In this document: piece after piece, positions 5,742 to 11,553 of the stretch
Numbering within the stretch: the stretch's first letter is position 1
Layout: the number at the start of each line of letters is the position of its first letter
Source of the DNA: a virus
Length of the DNA: 25,329 nt
Strand: one strand, 5' to 3'
IMG/VR virus record: IMGVR_UViG_3300044647_000668
Location: 1-25,329 of that record
Made by a program: the position numbers and the translations under genes
The notes under the pieces: generated by a model
Seen by the model: only the letters and a program-made list of their open reading frames with translations
What the model was told of the DNA's origin: nothing
Databases searched by the model: none

Positions 5742-5785
5742 GCCCGCGCTGACGGTCTTCGCCGTGGTTCAACTCCCCGGGGCGC
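5742..5785 (+). ncRNA. tRNA-arm-like structured leader, copy 2
   Basis: It starts with GCCCGCGCTGACGGTC like copy 1 and has the outer pairing GCGCT (5746-5750) with GGCGC, an inner ACGG/CCGT hairpin and a T-arm-like GTGG-TTCAACT-CCCC hairpin with one mismatch. The outer stem change from A-U to G-U keeps pairing. GCGCACGCAA follows in both copies, and the next ATG is at 5818 behind the same AACAGAGGAG. Confidence 0.5.
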
Positions 5786-5817
5786 ACGCAACATCCCAAC
5801 ACAACAGAGGAGCAGCA

Positions 5818-5985
5818 ATGAGCAAGAAGAACAGCAAGAGCAAGACGGTCATCTTCGCGTTGACGATGCCGAAGACCGAGATCCCGTTCACCCGGCTCGC
5901 GACCCCGCTGAAGAAGTTCGGGAAGCTGCGGGAGGACTTCGAGACCCTCGGCCTGCGTGTCGAGATCGTCGACTTCAAGAAGTAG
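5818..5985 (+). CDS. Small lysine-rich protein, 55 aa
   Basis: The start at 5818 has GAGGAG 7 bases upstream; the upstream part of the open frame lies in the leader repeat and is rejected. The N-terminus is very basic (MSKKNSKSKTV), then VIFALTMPKTEIPFTRLATP and a helical basic stretch LKKFGKLREDF, ending in the beta-like LRVEIVDFKK. It is the last gene before the terminator at 5999-6022. Charge suggests nucleic-acid binding; there is no known family. Confidence 0.7.
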   Translation: MSKKNSKSKTVIFALTMPKTEIPFTRLATPLKKFGKLREDFETLGLRVEIVDFKK

Positions 5986-5998
5986 CCCGCAGTGAGTC

Positions 5999-6022
5999 AG
6001 CCCCGGCCATCTGGTCGGGGCT
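5999..6022. terminator. Hairpin terminator between converging genes
   Basis: AGCCCCG (5999-6005) pairs with CGGGGCT (6016-6022), extended by three inner pairs around an ATCT loop, and is followed on the plus strand by TTTCTCATTT. It ends the rightward small operon just before the stop of the whiB-like gene coming from the other side. A U-rich tail is present only for the plus-strand direction. Confidence 0.8.
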
Positions 6023-6025
6023 TTC

Positions 6026-6226
6026 TCATTTGTTGAAGTCGACACCGCCCCAGATGCCGTGCCGTTCCCGCCGCTTCCTCGCGACCTTGAGGCACTGCGT
6101 CCTGACTTCGCATTCGCCGCAGATGCGGATCGCCTGGCCGTGCTCGAAGGAATGCCGGTCGGTCGCGAACCACAGCTCGGGGTCGACGTCCCTGCACGCC
6201 GCTAGTTCGATCCAAGGCTTATCCAC
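6026..6226 (-). CDS. whiB: WhiB-family iron-sulfur transcription regulator, 66 aa
   Basis: Four cysteines at residues 11, 36, 39 and 45 (spacing Cx24Cx2Cx5C) are the WhiB ligands of a [4Fe-4S] cluster, and RHGIWGGVDF near the C-terminus is the family's GIWGG turn, followed by few basic residues. WhiB proteins bind the primary sigma factor region 4 and steer host or phage promoters. Here it converges with the small rightward operon and diverges from the transglycosylase gene. The start is uncertain: GTG at 6226 or 6232 fits the family but has no Shine-Dalgarno sequence; an ATG at 6301 would add an unusual Cys/Trp-rich 25 residues. The family identification is secure; the N-terminus is not. Confidence 0.88.
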   Translation of the reverse strand: MDKPWIELAACRDVDPELWFATDRHSFEHGQAIRICGECEVRTQCLKVARKRRERHGIWGGVDFNK

Positions 6227-6305
6227 GGCCACGGCCGGCCATGACGAGGAGCACCACGCAGACGCAAAACTCCAGAAACATGAACCACAGCACGCCATCA
6301 TGCTA

Positions 6306-6324
6306 GGGTCAAAGGAGTTGACCC
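6306..6324. promoter_or_regulatory. Perfect 7-bp inverted repeat between whiB and the transglycosylase gene
   Basis: GGGTCAA-AGGAG-TTGACCC is a palindrome with 7-base arms and a 5-base centre. It lies in the divergent intergenic region, a natural place for an operator. The centre also reads AAAGGAG, a ribosome-binding site placed before a GTG at 6326 whose frame is not that of the transglycosylase. Confidence 0.45.
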
Positions 6325-6389
6325 GGTGAGATTCCGGCTCTTGCGCCCGATGTGTGCGCCGTCCCTGTCCCCGAGTGATCGGACAATCA

Positions 6390-6818
6390 ATGTTAGAGAA
6401 TCTGCTATTCGCTGCGTCAATGATCATCCCCAACGAGCAACCAGCAAGCGCCCAGGCTCGCATCGTTGCGACTGCGGCCCGCATCCCCACCGCGTGGGAA
6501 CCCTTCAGGGATTGCGTGGTGAACCGTGAGAGCCACGGGAACCCGAGGGCACAGAACCCCGTCAGCTCGGCCCAAGGGAAGTACCAATTCCTCGATACGG
6601 CGTGGCGTAGAGGTGCCGGCTGGAACGTCTACTCGCGGCTTAGGGATGCCGGTATGCCGCGACCACAGGCGAGGGCGATCCTGGCTCGACTCCACGTCAC
6701 GCCGATCAAGCGCTGGCGTGAGGAGTACCAGGACGCTGCGTTCGCGTTCGTCATCCTCATCCCTCGCGGCTGGCGTCACTGGGCCGGTGGTCACGGCTGC
6801 GATCGCCTCGTCCCCTAG
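6390..6818 (+). CDS. Secreted lysozyme/transglycosylase-like protein, 142 aa
   Basis: The core at residues about 36-65 (WEPFRDCVVNRESHG, then AQNPVSSAQGKYQFLDTAW) is that of lysozyme-fold transglycosylase domains, with the probable catalytic glutamate Glu47 in RESHG and the GxYQF substrate-groove motif. The C-terminus RHWAGGHGCDRLVP is the usual end of such domains in actinobacterial and phage proteins. The N-terminus MLENLLFAASMIIPNEQPASAQA looks like a weak signal peptide with an Ala-x-Ala cleavage site. The start at 6390 has only GGA as ribosome-binding site; a GTG at 6354 would add a basic n-region. It would cut peptidoglycan glycan strands, acting outside the membrane. It stands apart from the holin/endolysin cassette. 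Confidence 0.75.
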   Translation: MLENLLFAASMIIPNEQPASAQARIVATAARIPTAWEPFRDCVVNRESHGNPRAQNPVSSAQGKYQFLDTAWRRGAGWNVYSRLRDAGMPRPQARAILARLHVTPIKRWREEYQDAAFAFVILIPRGWRHWAGGHGCDRLVP

Positions 6819-6830
6819 TCTGTAAAAGGC

Positions 6831-6860
6831 TTGACACCTACCGTGTCTGGGGGTCATAAT
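6831..6860 (+). promoter_or_regulatory. Strong rightward promoter (copy 2)
   Basis: TTGACA at 6831-6836, an 18-base spacer and CATAAT at 6855-6860, with flanks matching copy 1 at 5225-5254. The position of the leaderless ATG of copy 1 reads ATC here, and the gene starts downstream at 6894 behind GGGAGG. Confidence 0.8.
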
Positions 6861-6893
6861 GAAGACATCACAACAGCAACCGGGAGGCACCAA

Positions 6894-7040
6894 ATGATCA
6901 CCGAAATCCGTACTCGCACCATCGCAGCGAATGACGCCCGGCTTGAGGGTCGGATCAGCCGCGAGCAACACGCCGTCATCATTGCCGGCATCAACGCGGA
7001 ACTGTCCGCCGCTGGGTTCACGTGGGGGGACCTCGCATGA
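6894..7040 (+). CDS. Small helical protein, 48 aa
   Basis: The ATG at 6894 follows GGGAGG with 7-base spacing and about 27 bases of leader from the promoter copy 2. The protein reads as two helices with basic character: ITEIRTRTIAANDARLEGRIS, then EQHAVIIAGINAELSAAGF. The pattern resembles short phage proteins of the form 'arginine-rich helix, turn, helix', possibly dimeric. The stop overlaps the next start (ATGA). Function is unknown. Confidence 0.7.
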   Translation: MITEIRTRTIAANDARLEGRISREQHAVIIAGINAELSAAGFTWGDLA

Positions 7041-7189
7041 GCTACCGCGTGTATCACCTCACTCGCCTTATCCATTCGGCTGCCAGCCGTGACGCTGCCC
7101 TCGGGTTCGTCGCAATGCACAGTGAACTTTGGCAGGAGGACCCCGCAAATTACGAGATCCTCGACCAGTCGGACGAGGTCGCATCATGA
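7037..7189 (+). CDS. Small protein, 50 aa
   Basis: A 50-residue frame (starting MSYRVYHLTR) begins in an ATGA overlap with the previous gene and ends in an ATGA overlap with the next. The second half is acidic (EDPANYEILDQSDEVAS). It fills what would otherwise be a 145-base gap between two genes of one operon, and its GGGGGGA ribosome-binding site lies at 7024-7030. No family is recognised. Pattern RVYHL...AASRDAALGFVAMH...NYEI may be a small alpha/beta fold. Confidence 0.65.
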   Translation: MSYRVYHLTRLIHSAASRDAALGFVAMHSELWQEDPANYEILDQSDEVAS

Positions 7190-7386
7190 ACATCGTTGAG
7201 GCTGCACATCAGTATCACGCCGCGATGCACGTCGCGGACGCATCCCGTGAGAACCTCATCAACACGATGCGGATCTGTAACCAGAACGGGATGAGCATCG
7301 TCGAACTGGCGAAGATCAGCGGTTTCAGCCGGCCGACGGTGATGAAGTACGTCCAGAACACGACTGTAGCCACGCTGGAGGCTTGA
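7186..7386 (+). CDS. Small HTH protein, 66 aa
   Basis: The N-terminal half is a helical stretch (MNIVEAAHQYHAAMHVADAS). Residues about 36-59, MSIVELAKISGFSRPTVMKYV, are a textbook helix-turn-helix (helix, SGFS turn, recognition helix PTVMKYV), like those of Lsr2-like or TetR-type host proteins. It is therefore probably a DNA-binding regulator or homologue of a small nucleoid-type recogniser. It is last in the three-gene operon driven by the promoter at 6831-6860 and is followed by a hairpin terminator. The start at 7186 overlaps the previous stop. Confidence 0.75.
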   Translation: MNIVEAAHQYHAAMHVADASRENLINTMRICNQNGMSIVELAKISGFSRPTVMKYVQNTTVATLEA

Positions 7387-7405
7387 CCCGCTAATCTGGC
7401 ACATT

Positions 7406-7443
7406 GATACGCCCCGCAGACTCCGAAGGCTGCGGGGCGTATC
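7406..7443. terminator. Perfect 14-bp hairpin, likely terminator
   Basis: GATACGCCCCGCAG (7406-7419) pairs without mismatch with CTGCGGGGCGTATC (7430-7443) around a 10-base loop. No T run follows, which is common for actinobacterial terminators. It ends the operon 6894-7386. Confidence 0.75.
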
Positions 7444-7453
7444 TGCGTCTGGG

Positions 7454-7459
7454 TACGAT
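7454..7459 (+). promoter_or_regulatory. Possible leaderless promoter -10 for the kinase gene
   Basis: TACGAT fits the TANNNT -10 consensus and ends six bases before the ATG at 7466, the same geometry as at 5249-5261. No -35 is seen because the terminator stem occupies that position. No Shine-Dalgarno sequence precedes the ATG. Confidence 0.45.
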
Positions 7460-7465
7460 CACGGG

Positions 7466-7972
7466 ATGACCCTGCGGGACGTAACCCTGACGATCATGTG
7501 CGGCCCGCCCGGTGCCGGCAAGTCGTACTGGATCGCGGCGAATCGCACCACCGAGGAACTGCTCAGCACGGAGATGGTTCGTAGGATGTCGGCGATCGGC
7601 CGCCGATCCAGCCCCAACCAGCTCGCGGGGATCAAGCTCCTCGCCCCCGACCTGCTCCGTCGAGGCCAGTCCGTGATCGTCGATGCTTGCTCGACGAAGG
7701 TTCAGGACCGCCGCGACTGGCTCAGCATCGCGAGGTTCGCGTCAGCGCACACTCGCATCGTCATCGTCGACACCGACCTGGAGACTTGCCTCGCCCGGCA
7801 GGCCGAGCGTGGCACTGCTGGAGTGCCCGAGCCGATCATCCGTCAGCACGCCGACAGGATGCCCCACGCGATAACACTCATCCCGCTCGAAGGCTGGGAG
7901 GACATCGTGACGGTCACTGGTCGAGTCGAAGGCTCCCGAACGGGGTCCACGCTGACCAGCCCAAATACTTGA
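7466..7972 (+). CDS. P-loop kinase, polynucleotide-kinase-like, 168 aa
   Basis: The Walker A motif GPPGAGKS stands at residues 13-20, after a hydrophobic strand (VTLTIMC). VIVDACST (about 72-79) fits the second strand with an acidic residue, and IVIVDTDLETCLARQAERG (about 98-116) followed by VPEPIIRQHADRMP is the lid/base-recognition arrangement of the T4 polynucleotide kinase-type and related AAA kinases. It would transfer phosphate from ATP, perhaps to a nucleic-acid 5' end in RNA repair; no ligase or fused phosphatase is seen here. Its last 59 bases overlap the endolysin gene on the other strand. Family-level kinase assignment is secure, substrate is inference. Confidence 0.75.
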   Translation: MTLRDVTLTIMCGPPGAGKSYWIAANRTTEELLSTEMVRRMSAIGRRSSPNQLAGIKLLAPDLLRRGQSVIVDACSTKVQDRRDWLSIARFASAHTRIVIVDTDLETCLARQAERGTAGVPEPIIRQHADRMPHAITLIPLEGWEDIVTVTGRVEGSRTGSTLTSPNT

Positions 7973-8333
7973 CGCCCCACCTCGGGAACTCCCGCGAGCA
8001 CGCGTCGATCATGCCGCGCCTCACGTAGTCGTTCGAGAGGCAGCTGGAGTTCGTGCGCTTCCCGATCGCGATCGCGACATGCCCGAACTGGCCGATGTCG
8101 TAGTACAGGAGTGCGCCCCTCGGTGCATCGGCCGGGTGCGCCGACGGATGCTTCTGCGCTGCTGGGATCTTGCCCCAGGCGATGATCGCTGACCCGGCCC
8201 ACGCCGGCACACCGTACGCCTGACGGCAGTGTGATTGGCAGAGTCCGGTCCAGTCTTGTGTCGGGTCCTTCACCTGATTCCGTGACCAGGTGATGACCTC
8301 GTTCACATTCCTAGGCAGATATTTCTTCGCCAT
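7914..8333 (-). CDS. CHAP-like endolysin, 139 aa
   Basis: The start MAKKYLPRN at 8333 has GAGGAGG 9 bases upstream. Cysteine 32 in TGLCQSHCRQAYG, followed at residue 85 by FGHVAIAIGK, forms the Cys-His arrangement of CHAP/NlpC-type amidase-endopeptidases, and PRGALLYYD lies before the His strand as in that fold. The C-terminus WSAWTPFG is also typical. It would cut peptide bonds of peptidoglycan once the holin opens the membrane. It is short and has no visible cell-wall-binding domain. Its end overlaps the converging kinase gene by 59 bases. Assignment as lysis enzyme is supported by the adjoining holin. Confidence 0.78.
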   Translation of the reverse strand: MAKKYLPRNVNEVITWSRNQVKDPTQDWTGLCQSHCRQAYGVPAWAGSAIIAWGKIPAAQKHPSAHPADAPRGALLYYDIGQFGHVAIAIGKRTNSSCLSNDYVRRGMIDACSREFPRWGVKYLGWSAWTPFGSLRLDQ

Positions 8334-8415
8334 GCTCGCCGTCCTCCTCGATGTCGACGAAGTCGCCGCCGTCTTCCGGCTCAACCGGGACCTGCTCCTC
8401 GAACATGACGCTCAT
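8311..8415 (-). CDS. Acidic micro-protein between holin and endolysin, 34 aa
   Basis: ATG at 8415 overlaps the holin stop (ATGA) and has GGAG 5 bases upstream. The 34-residue product is extremely acidic (EEQVPVEPEDGGD, then EEDGEHGEEISA) and its codons for IEEDGE contain the ribosome-binding site of the endolysin, whose first 23 bases it overlaps. It may serve mainly to couple translation of holin and endolysin, or be a small regulator of either. There is no known family. Confidence 0.5.
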   Translation of the reverse strand: MSVMFEEQVPVEPEDGGDFVDIEEDGEHGEEISA

Positions 8416-8639
8416 GGCTTCTCCTTCAATAGTTGTGCCGTGCCTTTGTCACCGATGCCGGTTGCGACGATCGCGGTGAGGAGCGACATGATGCCAGCGC
8501 CGGCCGCGACGGACAGCATTTGTGCCCAGTCGAGGCCGACGATCCCGAGCGCATCGGTCCCCATCAATGCGAGGAGTGCTTGGGCCATCGTGCGGACGAC
8601 CCGTTCGCCGGCGTCTTCCCAGAACTTCCGTGTGCGCAT
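8412..8639 (-). CDS. Holin, r1t-type, 75 aa
   Basis: The sequence TRKFWEDAGERVVRTMAQALLAL at the N-terminus and GLDWAQMLSVAAGAGIMSLLTAIVA follow the pattern of the r1t holin family: FWxxxxERxxRTxAQ, first hydrophobic helix, GIDWxxxLSVAxxAGxxSLLTA second helix. Two membrane segments at about residues 18-34 and 42-63. It would form holes in the cytoplasmic membrane that time lysis. The ATG at 8639 (GGAG 5 bases upstream, TGATG overlap) is preferred over the GTG at 8642. It lies directly upstream of the endolysin in transcription order. Confidence 0.88.
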   Translation of the reverse strand: MRTRKFWEDAGERVVRTMAQALLALMGTDALGIVGLDWAQMLSVAAGAGIMSLLTAIVATGIGDKGTAQLLKEKP

Positions 8640-8935
8640 CACTTCTCCTTCGCTGTCAGATGATCGCGTACATGCTCATCGAGTCTCGCGTGAACTTTGC
8701 CGACGGAGTTGATGATGCGTTCGGCACGCTCGTCTTCATGCATCCGCAGGTCTTTGATGTCCTGGCGTGTCTCCTGCGCGTCCTTCTCCAGCCGGTTCAC
8801 GGCATCCCTGAGACTAGATCCGCCGTTCGGGGTGAACTGCTTGCTCATGGAGATCTGCGCCTTGATGATCCACGAAAGGCCCGCGAGGAGTGTCGCACTG
8901 ACCGCGACGAACGGCAGGTAATCTTCCACGGTCAT
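8639..8935 (-). CDS. Membrane-anchored coiled-coil protein, 98 aa
   Basis: The ATG at 8935 overlaps the preceding stop (ATGA). Residues about 6-26 (LPFVAVSATLLAGLSWIIKAQ) form one membrane helix, and residues about 40-98 (SLRDAVNRLEKDAQETRQDIKDL onward) are a charged heptad-patterned coiled coil. Short TM-plus-coiled-coil proteins sit next to the holin in many actinobacteriophages and some siphophages (often described as DUF2746-like or a second lysis/spanin-like protein). A lysis accessory role is inference from position. Confidence 0.65.
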   Translation of the reverse strand: MTVEDYLPFVAVSATLLAGLSWIIKAQISMSKQFTPNGGSSLRDAVNRLEKDAQETRQDIKDLRMHEDERAERIINSVGKVHARLDEHVRDHLTAKEK

Positions 8936-9204
8936 GGGGATTCTGGTGCAGCGGTAGGAACGAACACGTCGAGGGCGGGATCGTAGGCGTAGCCGATCCC
9001 TGCGAAGCAACCGCGGAAGGAACCCGAATAACTCGTCTGCTTCCAAACGCCTGCAAGGGCGAGGTTGTCAGGGTGCGGCCCGTTGATGAACGCCTGCCCG
9101 ATGGGTTCGGATGCCGGGAAGTCACCGCCGCCGCAATCAGCGTTGCTGATGACGATGACGTCACGCACAACGTTGAATTGGTCGATCTGCGCAAAATGAG
9201 CCAT
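8932..9204 (-). CDS. Small tail-associated protein, 90 aa
   Basis: The opening MAHFAQIDQFNVVRDVIVISN and the later stretch WKQTSYSGSFRGCFAGIGYAYDPALDVF are a pattern known from many aquatic phages (the 'AHFAxLDxxNxVxxVIVxxN ... WKQTSYxxxFRxxxAGxGxxYD' family), usually next to tail-fibre genes. A structural or tail-fibre accessory role is likely; the precise role in that family is not known to me. It follows the glycine-rich tail protein without overlap and precedes the lysis genes. Confidence 0.65.
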   Translation of the reverse strand: MAHFAQIDQFNVVRDVIVISNADCGGGDFPASEPIGQAFINGPHPDNLALAGVWKQTSYSGSFRGCFAGIGYAYDPALDVFVPTAAPESP

Positions 9205-10323
9205 CTAAACTGCCACCCTCACTATTACGATTCCCGAGCCGCCGTTGCCTCCAGTTGATGCCGCAGCACTGCCGCCGCCGCCGCCGCCCGTGTTCGCCCC
9301 GCCGTTCTGGCCTACCCCAGCGGTTGAGCCACCGCCGCCGCCTGAACCGCCGGTTCCCGTGTCTCGGCCGCCACCGCCACCGCCGAGGGCGTAGTTGCCT
9401 GCCGTGTATGTCGTGGTCGGGAACTGTCCAGCGATGCTGGTCGTGGTGCCTGCGCCGCCGTTGATGTTGGTTGCTGCCGCGCCTGCGCCACCGCCGCCAC
9501 CGGCTGCTGCACCGCCGCCGTTGTAGCCGTCGTTGCCCTGTCCCGAGGTGCCAGAGCCTGCCGTCGCATTGCGTCCGGCCCCGCCCGAGCCCCCTGGCTG
9601 GCCCTTGAACCGGTTGCCGCCAGCGCCACCTCCCCCGCCGAGTCCGTAGAGGATGTCGAGCCGTGATGCGCTCCCATTTGTGCCGCCGTCGACATCGACG
9701 AGTGCCGCCCCAGCGCCCCCCGCGCCCACCACTACCGTCAGGGTTCCCACTGGCAGGTAGACGCTGGTGGCGATGAGGACACCGCCCGCGCCCCCACCAC
9801 CGCCGAGTGTGCTGTTGCCGCCACCGCCGCCGCCGCCCGCTAGGACGATGTCTGCGAACCCGGCCGTCGTGACCGTGAGAGTGCTACTGCCCGACGAGAA
9901 CGTCTTGTACTTGAATCCGGTGTAGGTGCCGGTCGCCGCATCCGAGAAATTCGCCGCGCCGACACCGCTAGAAAAAGGGAGGAACGACCAAGTGTTCGTC
10001 GCCGTCTTGATACAGGTCCCGCCTGCGTTCTGCGCGAGCGTGAGGGTCGCCCCGTTGACAGTGACGCCAGCACCTGCCGTGACCGTGACGACACCGGCCC
10101 CCAGGTTGATGAGGACGATCTTCGTCCCGACCGCGTAGGCCACGGAGGAGTTCGGTGGGATCGTCGACGTGGTCGCGCTGGCGTTCGAGTAGGTCACCCC
10201 GCCGCCGTTGTCGGCGAGCACAAGCGTGTCCGACGTCGATGTGACCGTCCGCAGCGTGAGCGCGTTGAACGCTGTGTTCAGGTTCGCAGCCGTAAGGACC
10301 GACCCTGCCGTGAAAGCAACCAT
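9205..10323 (-). CDS. Glycine-rich tail fibre/adhesin-like protein, 372 aa
   Basis: Residues 1-160 are beta-rich with serine/threonine/valine repeats (e.g. VTVTAGAGVTVNGATLTLAQN). From about residue 165 to the end the chain is a glycine-rich array: runs such as AGGGGGGGN, GGGGGAGG, GGGGGGRDTGTGGSGGGGGS, ending GGSGIVIVRVAV. This arrangement is that of glycine-rich tip proteins in which polyglycine-II helices pack as the receptor-binding end, as in some Gp38-type adhesins. It follows the minor tail protein, as expected for a distal host-recognition protein. GGAGAGG stands before the ATG. The DNA of this stretch is a degenerate GGX repeat and prone to slippage or assembly error. Confidence 0.7.
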   Translation of the reverse strand: MVAFTAGSVLTAANLNTAFNALTLRTVTSTSDTLVLADNGGGVTYSNASATTSTIPPNSSVAYAVGTKIVLINLGAGVVTVTAGAGVTVNGATLTLAQNAGGTCIKTATNTWSFLPFSSGVGAANFSDAATGTYTGFKYKTFSSGSSTLTVTTAGFADIVLAGGGGGGGNSTLGGGGGAGGVLIATSVYLPVGTLTVVVGAGGAGAALVDVDGGTNGSASRLDILYGLGGGGGAGGNRFKGQPGGSGGAGRNATAGSGTSGQGNDGYNGGGAAAGGGGGAGAAATNINGGAGTTTSIAGQFPTTTYTAGNYALGGGGGGRDTGTGGSGGGGGSTAGVGQNGGANTGGGGGGSAAASTGGNGGSGIVIVRVAV

Positions 10324-10335
10324 GCCTCTCCTTCC

Positions 10336-11553
10336 CTAGAATCCTAGAATATCGTCATCGAGGACCCCGAACACGGCATCGTCGAGGATGAATGCTGCGA
10401 GCGTCTCCGACAGGGTGAACGTGACATCATGCCGATCAGGTAACGCCTGGTGACTGATCTTGTCAATGCTGACGATCTGGCTGATCGCGGAGCCGATCGA
10501 CGACGGCGTGAACCCGACCGTAACAACGTCCCCGAGTTCGAGATCCAGCACGCTCGCCTTCTGCCCCGCCGTGATCCCGTCAAGGCTGACGGTGAGCGTG
10601 TCGACCCGGTATTGGGGTTGGGAGTACAGGCCGACGAGCCACGACGACAGTGCGGACGCCTCCACCGAACTCGACAGGATCGTGGCAATCGTCTGGTCGA
10701 TGACGCCGTATGCGGCTTGGGACGCGGTGTCCTCGGCGAGTGCGGTTCCCGCGACGGTCCCGCCAGCGGTAAACGTAACCGAGACGGTGTTCTTCATCTC
10801 CTCCGTACCCCACACGACACTGATGTCACGGTACGGGATACCGGTCGGCCCGAACGTGACCCCAGTCGTGAACGCTTGCAGCTCGGCCCGGTCCCGGAAC
10901 GTGAGCGCCCCTTGCCGGCCGATGAACAGCGCCCCGAACTCGCTCGTCTCCACGAGCTGGAGATACGACAGGACGTTCGTGGTCGCCGAGACGACATCCG
11001 CATCGAGAATTGACTGACCGGGTCCGATGTCGCGCTTCACGCTCGACCAGCCCGCCGCATCGAGGACCGCCGTCACCCGAGGCCCAGACAACTGCGCGAC
11101 CTGCGTCCCCGCCGTCATCGTCTGCTGAGCGAGGATCGTGAACCCATCGGACGCTGACACTTCCGCGACCGCGTCGAACCCGCCCGCCGGATAGGCATAA
11201 TTCCAGTCTTCGACGAACCCGCTGAATATCTCCTCACCGTCCTCGTCGATGACGAGTTGCTTCCTGGGGAGGATCTGCCCGAAGTACGGACCGGGCGCAT
11301 ACGTCGGGTCGAAGATCCGCGTCCGGTTGTCAAGTTCGATGTTCGCCTGCCCGGCCGTGAACTTCTCCAGTGTCCGCGACCTGCCACGATCAACCTGCAC
11401 GCTCCGCAGATACTCCGTCACGTCAATCAGCGTGTCGCCACCGAGGACGTACTCGGTGTTGTCGAGGACGCCCTTGTCGACGTCGTCCAACGTGAAGAAG
11501 TTGACGCCGGTTGTGAGGCTGAGGTCGAAGGCGATCTGGGCGCGGATCGTCAT
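10336..11553 (-). CDS. Minor tail protein, 405 aa
   Basis: Residues about 1-130 contain the pattern LIDVTEYLRSVQVDRGRSRTLEKFTAGQANIELDNRTRIFDP and FSGFVEDWNYAYPA, a layout known from siphophage minor tail proteins that carry a small beta-domain of the distal-tail or hub type. The remainder is beta-rich with alternating hydrophobics and ends VFGVLDDDILGF. It probably makes up the distal tail or hub at the end of the tape measure and supports the glycine-rich tip. Only this one long distal protein is present, so the tail tip is simple. It overlaps the tape-measure stop by 4 bases. Confidence 0.7.
   Translation of the reverse strand: MTIRAQIAFDLSLTTGVNFFTLDDVDKGVLDNTEYVLGGDTLIDVTEYLRSVQVDRGRSRTLEKFTAGQANIELDNRTRIFDPTYAPGPYFGQILPRKQLVIDEDGEEIFSGFVEDWNYAYPAGGFDAVAEVSASDGFTILAQQTMTAGTQVAQLSGPRVTAVLDAAGWSSVKRDIGPGQSILDADVVSATTNVLSYLQLVETSEFGALFIGRQGALTFRDRAELQAFTTGVTFGPTGIPYRDISVVWGTEEMKNTVSVTFTAGGTVAGTALAEDTASQAAYGVIDQTIATILSSSVEASALSSWLVGLYSQPQYRVDTLTVSLDGITAGQKASVLDLELGDVVTVGFTPSSIGSAISQIVSIDKISHQALPDRHDVTFTLSETLAAFILDDAVFGVLDDDILGF

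Noticed and set aside
5469-5790. Attachment site (attP) within the tRNA-like repeats
   Set aside because: The T-arm-like 3' ends resemble attP cores, but no integrase is near and there are two copies in gene leaders.
6026-6490. WhiB with a 154-aa reading frame
   Set aside because: The upstream half overlaps the divergent transglycosylase gene in antisense; the family fold needs only the last 66-70 residues.
9255-9695. Plus- and minus-strand frames rich in arginine or alanine within the glycine-rich gene
   Set aside because: They are frame-shifted readings of GGX codons.
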